Origin: Ariolimax columbianus
Lineage: Eukaryota; Mollusca; Gastropoda; Stylommatophora; Arionidae
NCBI GenBank assembly: GCA_036924085.1
Contig: JAVGWX010000007.1
Span: forward strand, 33,469,953-33,533,952
DNA length: 64,000 bases
Reading direction: 5' to 3'
Within the stretch, counting starts at the first letter, position 1; each line of letters opens with the position of its first letter. Of the stretch, positions 45,976 to 56,871 are shown piece after piece. The notes under the pieces are model-generated. The model saw only the letters and a program-made list of their open reading frames with translations, was not told the DNA's origin and ran no database searches. The translations under genes were made by a program, and so were the position numbers.

Positions 45976-46421
45976 AATTACAAAACGTACAGTTTCTCAA
46001 AAACAAATTGACCTAAATGTATAATTGTACATATATTTCCTGCTAGGAGTTTTAGAATCTCAAAAATGTATATGTGCCAGAAAGACCCCAAAAAGTCGGA
46101 GATAATGAGCTAAAATACACTGTAAACAGGTTCATTTCTTGCCCAACTGTATGATAAAGAGAAAAATCAGGAATAAAGATCAACTGATTGCGTTAAAAAA
46201 TCACTACAGAAGCAAGGATTTCAAAAAAAATCAATGACTTCATTGATGGCACATGAAAGAAGATTGAATATCTAAACGACATGAAACGAAATGTGTGACT
46301 TATAAGATTCTCTCTTTCCGGCGGTCGTCCTAATAATGACGTTGTGGCATGGTGTCGCAGTTATCAGGAGACTGCCGTATCTACTTTAACTGTAAATTTG
46401 TAATCCTGGTGTTCACTCAGG

Positions 46422-46610
46422 GGGATTCCGTGGCTCAGTGGTTCAGATGGTGTGGGTTCGACTCCGGACTCCGCCGTCTTTTTCACGGGTGCTTGATGTG
46501 GCGTCCCCTGCATCTCGTAGTCGCCCCCTTGTCGTTTTGTCCTTGACTTGCCACTGGGGTCGGGCGGCTCGAGACGAGAAAGTGTGGATAAAATGTAGCG
46601 CAGTTAATCC
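46422..46610 (+). mobile_element. tRNA-like SINE-H
   Basis: Box A TGGCTCAGTGG at 46431 and box B GGGTTCGACTCC at about 46456. The two are too close for a real tRNA, so the D-to-anticodon part is deleted. Tail unclear. Confidence 0.6.
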
Positions 46611-46639
46611 TTTCTAAAAATAGCGCTAGAAAAATTAAT

Positions 46640-47075
46640 TATGCCATCATCGTCTTTGATGGACGGCGGCCTTTGTCTTTTTTTTTTTGCTGTTCATTCA
46701 GGCATATCTTTTGCCCTATGCCAGGTAGCCAAATCTCGTCTAAACTCATCTCTTTCTTTTACCATTAAATACCATGCCGGACCAAGGTCTTGTCTAAGGC
46801 CATCGCTTCATCTCATTGGTGGACGTCCGGGGAGACGACTATAGATGTAGGGTCACCATGACGTCACTCTACGTGTCTATCTAGTGTGAGGCATGCGTAT
46901 CACGTGGTCTGCCAACCTGTACCTTTTTTTTTATCAACACCGTATCTATGACGCCATCGAAGCAGGTTTGACTCCTGTTGGCAGTGTTGCGGATGTAGTC
47001 TTGTAGTAAAAGTGACAGTGTGCAACGTTCCATCGCTCGTTGCGTAATTTGGAGTCTACCGATGTCACTTTTTAG
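46640..47075 (-). pseudogene. LINE L6 fragment in NPC2 intron 1
   Basis: The reverse strand reads LQXTQRAMERCTLSLLLQDY, IRNTANRSQTCFDGV, then LADHVIRMPHTR, in broken frames. Confidence 0.6.
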
Positions 47076-47149
47076 TAGGGTTCACATCTTGCAAGCCTTA
47101 CACCATGGCTGGAATGACCAGGCTGTTTTAACAGATAAGAATAAACGAG

Positions 47150-47345
47150 AACAATGGCAACGGTGTTGTTCGTCCACTGTAATCGATGAGGACCACTTTG
47201 TGAGCATGTGCAGAAGCTCGAATAAATGAGTCAATCTGAGCCCTGAATTGTCTGCTGCACTTAGTACAAGGAAATAGGACACCCCCTTCCATCAGGTTGG
47301 ATGATTTTTCGCACTCGATCCATGAAGCTGCGAATGTTCCATGCT
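47150..47345 (-). pseudogene. LINE C-terminal zinc-finger fragment
   Basis: The reverse strand reads FPCTKCSRQFRAQIDSFIRA then SAHAHK, a degenerate C2H2 finger like those ending several LINE ORF2 proteins. Compare CPECSRVCRSKIGLYSHQKT at 21.6 kb. Confidence 0.5.
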
Positions 47346-47677
47346 ACACAAATCAAAGGCACTTCCATTGTTCATTTCATATTAGACGGTGGTGTAACGA
47401 ACGTGAAATTAAAACAAAGTGACTTGCATGTGAATTATAGTGAAGCAGGGCTGTGCATGTCAATTGTATCATAGATACATAATTCAGCATGCCTGAAACC
47501 CACATGAGGTAATCCAATCAAATTGTGATGATGTGCGCGAACCAAAAACAAACTTAGAAGCACTTATGAATATGGAAGCGAACTATACCTCAACAATTCG
47601 TAACCGAAATTATAATGCAGAATACGCCACGAGAATGTGCCTCTCTATGGTCAGCAATGGCCATTTCGGCGAAATAA

Positions 47678-47797
47678 AGTAAACAAAATAAAGTATGCAA
47701 AATAAAGTATACAAAATAAAGTATTCAAAATAAAGTATACAAAATAAAGTATACAAAATAAAGTATGCAAAATAAAGTATACAAAATAAAGTATACA
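47678..47797. repeat. 14-bp minisatellite, about nine copies
   Basis: Unit AAAATAAAGTATAC with C/G and A/T variants, in NPC2 intron 1. Confidence 0.9.
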
Positions 47798-47819
47798 ACT
47801 GAACACATCTTGACAATGA

Positions 47820-48149
47820 TTACTGATCAGGCACGATATGAAATATAGATTGTTCTTTTAGTGAACATTGGTGTGGAGTATGTATCGGAAACCAACAATT
47901 CACGTCCAAAAACATCGATAATCGAAGCGAGTGGTCACCAATGTGTCCATAAAATGCAGAAAGCAGCCGACTCGCGCTCTTGCTGTGACGACATGCAACG
48001 ACTGTAGTACTGTTTCTATGGTAATCATTTAGTATTAGTGTTGACACGTCACGATACACGTCACGAAAAAACAGTGCGCTCTTGTCAATTACAGTGGTGG
48101 CAAATAGTGATAGTAGTGTCACCGATGACATTTTGTCTGCGTCCACCAA
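47820..48149 (-). other. unrecognised 109-codon open frame in NPC2 intron 1
   Basis: Starts MVDADKMSSVTLLSLFATTV. No motif recognised, and ACGTCACG occurs twice nearby. Probably chance or an unknown repeat. Confidence 0.2.
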
Positions 48150-48279
48150 TACAGGGATGTATGTGGGGAAATGTAATGAGAAAATATATATTGCTTGTGA
48201 TGAACGCTAATGGTCATATTGTGGTTGTGGGTTTGTCAGTCATTGAGCATGGTTTTTGGAGACGTCGAACTGTCTAATT

Positions 48280-49275
48280 CCATCTTCGTATGTCTTCGAC
48301 AGCCCTTCTGAATTCAGTATTCAGCTCATTTCTGTTCAGTTTCAGTGTCATCTCCGAATCGAAGGTCGCCTGCAACGGACTTAGTTCTTAGTTCAACCCC
48401 TTCTTCGTCAAGCGGTGGTCACCCTTGAGCGGGTCCTAACTCAGGATCCAGTCGTTTCTGTTGCGAGCGTGTGTCGTCCAGTATGATAGTAGTCTGTCTG
48501 TTATGGGGTCATGGATGTTGTATTTTTCTAGTGAATCTCGCCAGCGAGTTGGGGGCCGTCCCCTAGGTCTCTTTTTGTCGCGCGGGTACCACATGGTGGT
48601 TATGATAATCCATCTTGTCTTCTTGATATATGACCAGCCCAGCGGGTTTTGAATGGTTGACGTACTGTAGGACATCCTTGATGTGTGACATTCTCCGGAT
48701 GTCGCTATTTTGTAGTTCGCTCTGCCACTGTTATCTAAGAGTTATGCCCCACGAGGCGTCTTTCAAGAGATGCGTGTGCTGTTCTCAGTTGGTTCTCTGC
48801 TGCTTTGGTTAGAGACCAGGTTTCCCTACCATAGCAGAGCGCTGTCAGGACTACAGAATCAAAGATGTCAGCACGTAGTCTGGTGTCTTTTGTGGCGTCT
48901 GTTGCTGTCATGATGGAGTTGAAGACTGCCCAGCCTGCCCGTTTCCGTCTGGCGATCTCAGGTTGTATGTTGTTCTCCAAGTTGAGGAGCCTTCCCAGAT
49001 AGACATATTCGTCAGCGACCTATATGGGCGTTCCACTCAAGAGTATTGGGTTGGACTGCGAAACGGTTGCACATAGCTCTGGTTTTCACTAGCTTCATAG
49101 CTAGACCTGCTTTCCTGTTTTCCGTGTTTAGTGACCGCAGCATCTCTGTCGCTCCCAGGGATGTCTATGTGATGATGACGATGTCGTCTGCGAATCTGAG
49201 GTGGTTAAGACGTCTTCCGTCGATTTTGATACCGTAGTGTCCCAGTCGCAGTGCCTCATCGTCGACTAAAGGCAT
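48280..49275 (-). pseudogene. RTE-1-like LINE RT/C-terminus in NPC2 intron 1
   Basis: The reverse strand reads LGHYGIKIDGRRLNHLRFAD then DIVIIT (catalytic FADD). Broken frames follow with IARRKRAGWAVFNSIM, LTALCYGRETWSLTKAAENQ, KTRWAGHISRRQDG and KKRPRGRPPTRW. The segment upstream of FADD is replaced by a minisatellite at 49276-49680. Confidence 0.8.
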
Positions 49276-49680
49276 GCATAGAATAGGTGAGATGTGGTCT
49301 CCTTGCACATAGAATAGGTGAGATGTGGTCTCCTTACACAGAGAATAGGTGAGATGTGGTCTCCTTACACAGAGAATAGGTGAGATGTGGTCTCCTTGCA
49401 CAGAGAATAGGTGAGATGTGGTCTCCTTGCACAGAGAATAGGTGAGATGTGGTCTCCTTGCACAGAGAATAGGTGAGATGTGGTCTCCTTGCACAGCGAA
49501 TAGGCGAGATGTGGTCTCCTTGCACAGAGAATAGGTGAGATGTGGTCTCCTTGCACAGAGAATAGGTGAGATGTGGTCTCCTTGCACAGAGAATAGGTGA
49601 GATGTGGTCTCCTTGCACAGAGAATAGGTGAGATGTGGTCTCCTTGCACAGAGAATAGGTGAGATGTGGTCTCCTTGCAA
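49276..49680 (-). repeat. 13-copy 31-bp minisatellite inside an RT gene
   Basis: Unit CACAGAGAATAGGTGAGATG plus TGGTCTCCTTG, about 13 copies. On the minus strand it encodes QGDHISPILC, the LINE RT motif QGDxISPxLF, repeated; 31 bp shifts the frame each unit. It is bounded on one side by KEVL and on the other by the RT continuation leading to FADD. Confidence 0.93.
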
Positions 49681-49689
49681 CACTTCCTT

Positions 49690-51300
49690 CTCGGTCGCAA
49701 TATCGATAGGTTGTGTGAATGGACTTCTACAGTATATTCTATCTCTTGCCGTAATGGTGCAATCTGACAGGCTTTTATCAGCCCATCTCCTGATGTTATC
49801 CACCCACCTGTAACGTTGTCTGCCTTTTGAACGACTGCCCTCCACCCTACCCTCTAGTATGGTCTTCAACATGGAGGTATGTCTAGTTATATGACCAACA
49901 TATCTTAACTGTCTAACCATGATTGCGATCATTTCATCTCCAAAGTCTTCAATAACTACCCATTTGTTTTCTTTTTTTTTTTTAAGAAATGCGACCCATT
50001 AATCTTTTTCTTCTTCTTCTTCTTCTTCGTACGCAGTCAGGCAGTAACCATTATTTTTTCGAAAAAAGCGGCGGTCATCCTGAGGCTGTCGCCGCTGCCA
50101 TAGAGCTTGTCTTGCAGTTCCACTGGTGATGGCCACATCTGCTCTCTCTGATCCTCGTATGTCGGGCAGTTCTGCAGCAGATGTTCAGCGGTCATTTTAC
50201 CGGTACCGCACGGGCATTCGTCGGTACCACCTATCTTCAATTTGTTGAATAGGTGGTACCTCAGTCTATTGTGGCCAGTGCGAAGTCTGAAGACAACGAC
50301 CTGCTCTCTTCGGTTCAACTGGTAATAGGCATCGTTTTTGGTGTAACCAGTATGTTCGGTTTCCCATTTGGTCATGTATCTGGATTTGATAAGCCGTTTT
50401 GACTCTTCGTACGTCATACTAGTATCTGTTTGTGGTAGTCTTGCACCTTCTCGACCCATTAATCGATATACCCACATTTCAAAGGTTTGCAATACTCTTT
50501 TCCAACTTGTTATTCAGTGTCACTGTTTCTGCGCCATAAAATAGTGATGAGTAAACATAACACCTGACAATTCTCATTTTCAATATATGATTTATCTGTT
50601 TGGAAGGTCAGTATGTTTCGCATGTTGTCGAATACCATCTTGCCGATACTTATTCTCTTTCTGTTTTTTTCCCACATATATCTTTTTTCATTATTATATG
50701 ACCTAAATATGAGAAACTCAGTACCTGTTGCAATAATTGATCTTTTAGTTGTATCTGTAAACATGGTTTCTTGTCACTTTCCCCGAGTATCAGTCTTTGT
50801 TTTCTTTATGTTTATGTGTCTAATCCAAACTTCTGACTTACTGTGTATATTGTTGTCACATGCTCCTACAATTCTTGCTCACTTGTTGCTATCAAAACCG
50901 TATCATCCGCATATCTAAGGTTATTTATTGTTGCTCCTACAATGCCTCGCCCTGGCCTTCCTATATGTCTGACTATTTGTTCTGTGTTGATATTAAAGAG
51001 AAACAAGGATCATACACTCCCCTTTTTACATCTATACTTAGAAAGCACGTATTTCTTGGTTTTCCTATTTTTATTATACTGCTACATCCCTGTAAACTTT
51101 TCTAATGTAATAAAGGTATTCCTTGGCGATCCTCTTGTCTTTACTTTCTATCTGTAAGGACGTCTCCAACTGGCTTGTGGCTAACAAAACAATCTTTAAA
51201 TTCCTATTATTGTCATAAGTTTTCTTTTTTCGTCCCCTGCCTATTGCACCATTTTATTTGACTTTATCTGTGTCCAGCGGATCTGTCCTTGATTTGACCG
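49690..51300 (-). pseudogene. RTE-like LINE, split by a younger LINE insertion
   Basis: 50465-51300 contains RT remnants (Y-A/G-D-D region near 50900, IGKMVFDNMRNILTF, MWEKNRKR). 49690-49991 continues with IMVRQLRYVGHITRH, KTILEGRVEGSRSKGRQRYR and WADKSLSDCTITARDRIYC. The two halves are separated by the insertion at 50005-50451 with its TSD. Confidence 0.72.
50005..50451 (-). mobile_element. 5'-truncated I/Jockey-like LINE with perfect 13-bp TSD
   Basis: Carries only the C-terminal 140 or so codons (GARLPQTDTSMTYEESKRL, FRLRTGHNRLRYHLFNKL, CPCGTGKMTAEHLLQNC, LYGSGDSLRMTAAFFEKI) and an (AAG)n tail. It is flanked by CGACCCATTAATC at 49992-50004 and 50452-50464. It inserted into an older RTE-like LINE whose parts lie on both sides. 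Near-intact coding suggests it is young. Same family as 63.3-64.0 kb. Confidence 0.9.
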
Positions 51301-51312
51301 TAACGCAAGCCA

Positions 51313-51390
51313 TACATCGCTGACACTAGCAGTCAGCTATGAGTCGCTGACCACTGCAGCTCATGTGCTGCTCAGCATCTTGATCCCTCA
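51313..51390 (-). repeat. SINE-A 5'-end fragment
   Basis: Contains only the 5' 75 bp of SINE-A (minus strand GATGCTGAGCAGCACATGAG...). 3'-truncated copies are unusual for target-primed insertion, so this is probably a remnant after deletion. Confidence 0.65.
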
Positions 51391-51570
51391 TAAGACAGAG
51401 TTTAATATAAAAGGTAATGGTAAGACATAATTTAATATCAACGTTAATGGTAGTACAGTTTATTATCAAAGGTAATGGTAAAACATAGTTTATTATCAAA
51501 GTTAATAGTAGCACATAGTTTAAAATAGTTTAATATCAACGTTAATGGTAAGACACAACTGAATTTCAAA
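51390..51570. repeat. about 33-bp degenerate tandem repeat
   Basis: About five units around GTTTAATATCAACGTTAATG plus GTAAGACATA in NPC2 intron 1. Confidence 0.75.
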
Positions 51571-51799
51571 GATAATATGTAATTTCATATACGAATTATT
51601 GCCAAGACAGAACTGCCAACTATAGAAGTTAGCAGACACGCTCATCATGTCTTACGTTTTTGATAGGAAAACGTACATTGTGAATGGGAAGAAAAGCTTA
51701 TTATTTACAATGTCAATCGTAAATTTCAGTTATTTGCTATCAAAGTTAATGGTAAAAATATTGCCTACTCTCGAGATTACTGGACAGAAAATAACTTAC

Positions 51800-51899
51800 C
51801 TTCATCAGATGGGCAGGATTTAAATTCAATTGGTTCAGTTGAGACAGTAATCAGGCCAAACATTATAAGAGCAACCTTATATAGGCTGAAGTTATCCAT
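51800..51899 (-). CDS. NPC2: NPC2 exon 1 (start codon and signal peptide)
   Basis: First coding exon. ATG at 51899 has a good context (AACAATGGA) and is the only in-frame start. The encoded MDNFSLYKVALIMFGLITVS is a plausible secretory signal peptide, followed by TEPIEFKSCPSDE with the first conserved cysteine. It ends in phase 1 at a consensus donor GTAAGT. The four exons together give 160 residues, the usual NPC2 length with signal. NPC2 acts in the lysosomal lumen or is secreted, handing sterol to NPC1. Intron 1 is 8.7 kb. Confidence 0.9.
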
Positions 51900-52274
51900 T
51901 GTTCAATTTTTAAGCGGGTTAAATTGAGTAAAACAGCTCTGTAAGCAGCTTGACTGTATTTGCAAGAAAATCACAAAGACGCCAGATTTTGTTGCATCAC
52001 GTTAGTCTCGTTAAATATGTATGAAGCAACGTGCCTTTTTACTTCAGTCCAGGGTCAACCACTGGTGATTTAAACAACCAATGAGATTATGAGAATAGTA
52101 TTGTCTGTTCAAATAATTTAAAGAGCCATAGAAAACGAACGTGACGTGATAATCAGGACATTGTTGTGAGGTCAGAGATGTGACGTCATGGCATATTTAA
52201 AACTTTTTAGAGATATGCAAAGTGTACTTTAAGATATGGTTTGAACAAGAGGATCTTAATCTGTTTCGTACAGT

Positions 52275-53640
52275 GTACCCTCTTCTTCTTCTTCTTCTTC
52301 TTCTTCTTCTTCTTCTTCTTCTTCTTCTTCTTCATCTTCTTCCTCTTCTTCTGTCAACTAATGTTTTGCTTCTAGCCCGGTGAAGTTCATGAAGGACACT
52401 GCGTTTCAGGTCTTCACCGGTCTCCCTACAGCTTTTCGAGCATGGTCGTTCCGCCATGCCAGTCTGCCTCTCTTTGGTCTGCATAAGTGGGACAGTCTTG
52501 CAGGATATATTCTGGTGTTTGGCTTGGCTTGGCTTCGCTCGTTCTCAATCTCCCGCTACCAAACCCTGAAAGGACTTAAGTAGCAGAATGTAGTCCAGAG
52601 AACAGAATGCGTTGTGTCGTAGTTTACATCTTGACTGTGATATTTGCACCTTCCGGTCCAACACATCCGACTTCAGCAAGCATTTTTTTAGTACAGGGTT
52701 AGCATTCCCTCTTTGATCCCTTCTCCTTAGCCAGTCTGCCCTGCTGCAGCCTGTTATCCAGGATCACCGCGTGGAGGTGTAGAAGGGTCTTGGCAGCTCT
52801 GGTTCGCTGGCCCTGACGCTAGCAGCCAGCTATGGGTCACTGACCAATGCAGCTCATGCGCTGCTCATCATCTTGATCCTTTGCTTGGGTGCTCCACAAT
52901 CGCACGTGCCGGTGTCTCTAAGATCTATTCTGTGGAGGTGTGCCTTCAGTCTGCAATGTTCCGTACTGAGTCCACCGATCTTTGTCTGACCATCTCTGGC
53001 AAGTGTCTCTATGATGTCATTTTCTGGGTTGAATTATTTGTGTTGATCTCTCCATTCCGTACTCATGGATCGTTTGATAAGTGTTCTTGCTTCTTTATAG
53101 TTATGTGGATGGCGAGCTTGTTGCCGACACTTCCCGCTTTTACGAACTCATCTGCTTTCTTGTTTCCAAGGATACCACCGTGGGCGGGAATTCACTGTAG
53201 GACTAGATCTGTTGTATTTTGTTGCGACAGCAGACACATGTTATATTTTTATTTTGTGTTTGGGGCTTGAGGTGGCTTGGAGGACGCTTCTGGAGTCTGA
53301 TAGAATGGCCGTTTTCTTCGTGTTTTGGCTGATAAGAATCTGAGTTGCAGCATGCACAGCTGTTGCTTCAGCTTTGAAACTGGTTCAGGTCTCTCCTGCT
53401 GGTATGGAGTGGGTTTCTATGTCACCGTTGGAGTGTGTGGTGTAGATTACGCTGTCTCCCCATTTTTCGCTCTCCATGGCCGATCCATCTGTGTACACAT
53501 GTGCCATGGAGTTGCTAGGGTACTGTCTCTTGAGCGCATGTACAATTTGGATTTTTTGTTCTGTTGCTGACTTTTTAACTACTGCTTTTCTTCGGTACAG
53601 TGTACGCTTTTAGCAGATTAGTGAAGCCGAATGACATATT
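52275..53640 (-). pseudogene. I/Jockey-like LINE, interrupted by SINE-A
   Basis: Second copy of the 14.0-kb LINE. Tail (GAA)n occupies 52275-52350, which is why a long TTC microsatellite appears there. The C-terminal block is split at 52518-52889 by a SINE-A insertion with a short TSD. RNase H sequence continues to about 53420 and weak LINE sequence to about 53640. Confidence 0.75.
52528..52879 (-). mobile_element. SINE-A copy 8 nested in LINE
   Basis: 352 bp, tail (AAGCC)n type. Flanked by TTTGGCTTGG and TTTGCTTGGG within the C-terminal part of an I/Jockey-like LINE. Confidence 0.78.
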
Positions 53641-53799
53641 CTGCGGTCATGTAAGGCGTATGAACTCCTACAGCACTCAAGCAAGCATTTAGATATGTTT
53701 GGCAGCCAGGTCAAACCTTTAGACCCACGAACGCTGCGAGTTATTTTCGTTTGCTTGTAAGAAATAATTTCTTCATGAAAATTCTGCAATAATAAAATA

Positions 53800-53860
53800 A
53801 TGTTATCTCTGTGTGTGTGGGCGTGCGTGCGTGTGTGTGTATGTGTGTGTGTGTGTGAAT
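53800..53860. repeat. (GT)n microsatellite
   Basis: GTGTGTGTG runs broken by GCGTGC and ATGT. Confidence 0.85.
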
Positions 53861-54099
53861 AATTTAATTATTTCAGTATATTTTGTTATGCTTGTGAAAT
53901 TAATTTCTTACATTTGTATACATTATGAATTTGTGCAAGTTCTAATACTTGTCAATACATAGTATGATGAAAATGATATGTTGCTATAAAGCTCGCCATA
54001 AATGTTATATTTAAATGTAACTCACATACTCATTGAGTATGGCGATCACTGCATTAGACCCTTCGACAGTCTGGAGAAGAACTTATACTCATTAGGCAG

Positions 54100-54775
54100 C
54101 GGTTAGGTGAAGTTTAAATAGCTCTTTGGCAGTCTGGAGGAGTCTGCGGATCCAGTTGGTAGCCGTCTGGTGATGTCTGCAGACTCTTTTTGCAGTCTAC
54201 TGATACCTGTGGACCTTTTTTGAAGTTTAGTGAAGTCTGTGAATACTTTTTGCAGTTTAGTGAAGTCTGTGAACACTTTTTGCAGTTTAGTGAAGTCTGT
54301 GAACACTTTTTTGCAGTTTAGTGAAGATTGTGAACACTTTTTGCAGTTTAGTGAAGTCTGAAGGCGCTTTTTTGCAGTCTAGTAAAACCTAAGACTCTTT
54401 CTGCAGTCTAGTGAAGTTTGAGGACGCATTTTTGCAGTCAAATTAAACCAGGGGCCATTTGTCCAGTCTAGTGAAATCTGAGGAGCCATTTTACAGTTCA
54501 GTGAAGTCTGAGGACGCTTTTTACCGGTCAGTGAAGTCTGCGGACCCTTTTTACCGTTCAGTGAAGTCTGAGGACGCTTTTCGCAGTCTACTGAAACCGA
54601 AGACCCTTTTGGCAGTCTAGCTGTCAGCCTCTTTGGCGTTCTGGTGAAGAGTTTTTGGACGTCCTTGTCAGTCTCTTGATGACTTTTAAGCATCTTTGTC
54701 AGTCCAATGAAACTTGTGGACCTCATTGTTAGTCTGGTGAGCCTTGTAGAGTCCTCTGGCTTTCTGATAAAGCTA
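54100..54775. repeat. diverged 30-bp minisatellite
   Basis: About 22 units of TTTTTGCAGTCTAGTGAAGT plus CTGAGGACGC. The centre (54230-54340) is nearly identical while the edges are diverged. Confidence 0.88.
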
Positions 54776-54954
54776 TAACAAAAATAAGCATACAAACATC
54801 AAATACAAGTCTACCGACAATACGGTTTAAAACTAATCAAGCATGGACGACTCATGACATCTTAAGCAATATGCTCTCACACATACAATAAATAAAACGC
54901 TTCAGAATGTAAAGCAATAAGCAACGAGATAACTTATATGTGCTGACATGAAAC

Positions 54955-55530
54955 ATGTTGTTGTTGTTGTTGTTGTTGTTTAGAATGCCAATAAGGAGTA
55001 AAGTGAATTTTTGTGCGGCCTGATAAGAACGTAAAGTGACGGGTTGCAGTCGCTTCCCTCCCATCCCGAGCGTGCCAAAAAAGGTGGACCGAGGTTTTCC
55101 AGGCGGTAGTGCTATGCTTTGCTTTATCTGCGCGTCGCTCACTACTACGGGGATCACTTTGATCCTTCACCTCGTTAGCCATACTGCCATGAAAACAGCC
55201 TACAACCTGTTTCCAGAAAAAGCAACTAGGAAGCCTAGGTGAGGGTCTTGACCAGTATATTTTGCCTGACCCTGACTAACATAACCGAACAGTATATTTT
55301 GCCTGACCCTGATTAACAAGTCCGAACAGTATATTTTGCCTTACCCTGACTAACATGTCCGAACAGTATATTCTGCCTGACCCTGACTAATATGTCCGAA
55401 CAGTATATTCTGCCTGACCCTGACTAACATGTCCGAACAGTATATTTTGCCTGACCCTGACTAACATGTTCGAACAGTATATTTTGCCTGACCCTGACTA
55501 ACATGTCCGAACAGTATATTTTGCCTGATT
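54955..55530 (-). repeat. dispersed repeat B enlarged by 37-bp array
   Basis: (AAC)n tail at 54958-54982, body to 55250, then seven to eight copies of a 37-bp unit (GTCCGAACAGTATATTTTGC plus CTGACCCTGACTAACAT) at 55252-55529. The same segment occurs about twice at the 5' end of other B copies. Confidence 0.85.
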
Positions 55531-55810
55531 AGACATTTATCTTTCTCCGTGAAATGAAACATAAATGTAGATTAAATCAAAATGCAAGATAATAGAAGAC
55601 GGGGAAGGTGAACATCACAAGAGTTATACAATCAACAATTTTTAAAAAAACTTTCAAACACAATAAGGCTGGCCAAGTTTGCATTACGAACAAAAATGGT
55701 GACATCTTGTTAGATTAGGAAAAAAACATATCAAACGAACAATGAGCGGAATATTTAAGTAAACTGTTCCACAACAGCAGGGGCAACATTTTATCAACAT
55801 TTAATAATAA

Positions 55811-56737
55811 CGAGTCAAGTTTTCTCAGACCAGAAGTAGAGTAAGCAATACAAGATAGAGTCAAGTTTTCTCAGACCAGAAGTACAGTAAGCAATACAAG
55901 ATAGAGTCAAGTTTTCTCAGACCAGAAGTAGAGTAAGCAATACAAGATAGAGTCAAGTTTTCTCAGACCAGAAGTAGAGTAAGCAATACAAGATAGAGTC
56001 AAGTTTTCTCAGACCAGAAGTACAGTAAGCAATACAAGATAGAGTCAAGTTTTCTCAGACCAGAAGTAGAGTAAGCAATACAAGATAGAGTCAAGTTTTC
56101 TCAGACCAGAAGTACAGTAAGCAATACAAGATAGGGTCAAGTTCAAGTTTTCTCAGACCAGAAGTAGAGTAAGCAATACAAGATAGAGTCAAGTTTTCTC
56201 AGACCAGAAGTAGAGTAAGTAATTTCAAGATAGAGTCAAGTTTTCTCAGACCAGAAGTAGAGTAAACAATACAAGATAGAGTCAAGTTTTCTCAGACCAG
56301 AAGTAGAGTAAGCAATACAAGATAGAGTCAAGTTTTCTCAGACCAGAAGTAGAGTAAGCATTACAAGATAGAGTCAAGTTTTCTCAGACCAGAAGTAGAG
56401 TAAGCAATACAAGATAGAGTCAAGTTTTCTCAGACCAGAAGTAGAGTAAGAAATACAAGATAGTCAAGCCTTCTCAGACCAGAAGTAGAGTAAGCAATAC
56501 AAGATAGAGTCAAGCCTTCTCAGACCAGAAGTAGAGTAAGCAATACAAGATAGAGTCAAGCCTTCTCAGACCAGAAGTAGAGTAAGCAATACAAGATAGA
56601 GTCAAGCCTTCTCAGACCAGAAGTAGAGTAAGCAATACAAGATAGAGTCAAGCCTTCTCAGACCAGAAGTAGAGTAAGCAATACAAGATAGAGTCAAGCC
56701 TTCTCAGATCAGAAGTAGAGTAAGCAATACAAGATAT
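55811..56737. repeat. 46-bp minisatellite, about 20 copies
   Basis: Unit GAGTCAAGTTTTCTCAGACC plus AGAAGTAGAGTAAGCAATAC plus AAGATA. Very homogeneous. The last six units share AAGCC instead of AAGTTTT, showing a block of local homogenisation. Confidence 0.95.
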
Positions 56738-56739
56738 GA

Positions 56740-56870
56740 GCAAGGGGAAAGCAACAAGTGTGGACACAATAAATATAGAACTGATTGAGGTTCTAGAGGA
56801 TTTTGCTGTATATGCAATCACAATTTTGTGTAATGACATCCCCAATACAGGATTTATACAGCGTCATCTG
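56740..56870 (+). pseudogene. LINE RT N-terminal fragment
   Basis: KATSVDTINIELIEVLEDF then ILCNDIPNTGFIQ, the region before RT block 1 (KATGxDxIxxELI...LCNxIxxTG). Confidence 0.5.
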
Positions 56871-56871
56871 A

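Noticed and set aside
54934..55182. Minus-strand frame MANEVKDQSDPRSSERRADK
   Set aside because: Lies wholly within dispersed repeat B. Other B copies have the same frame broken.
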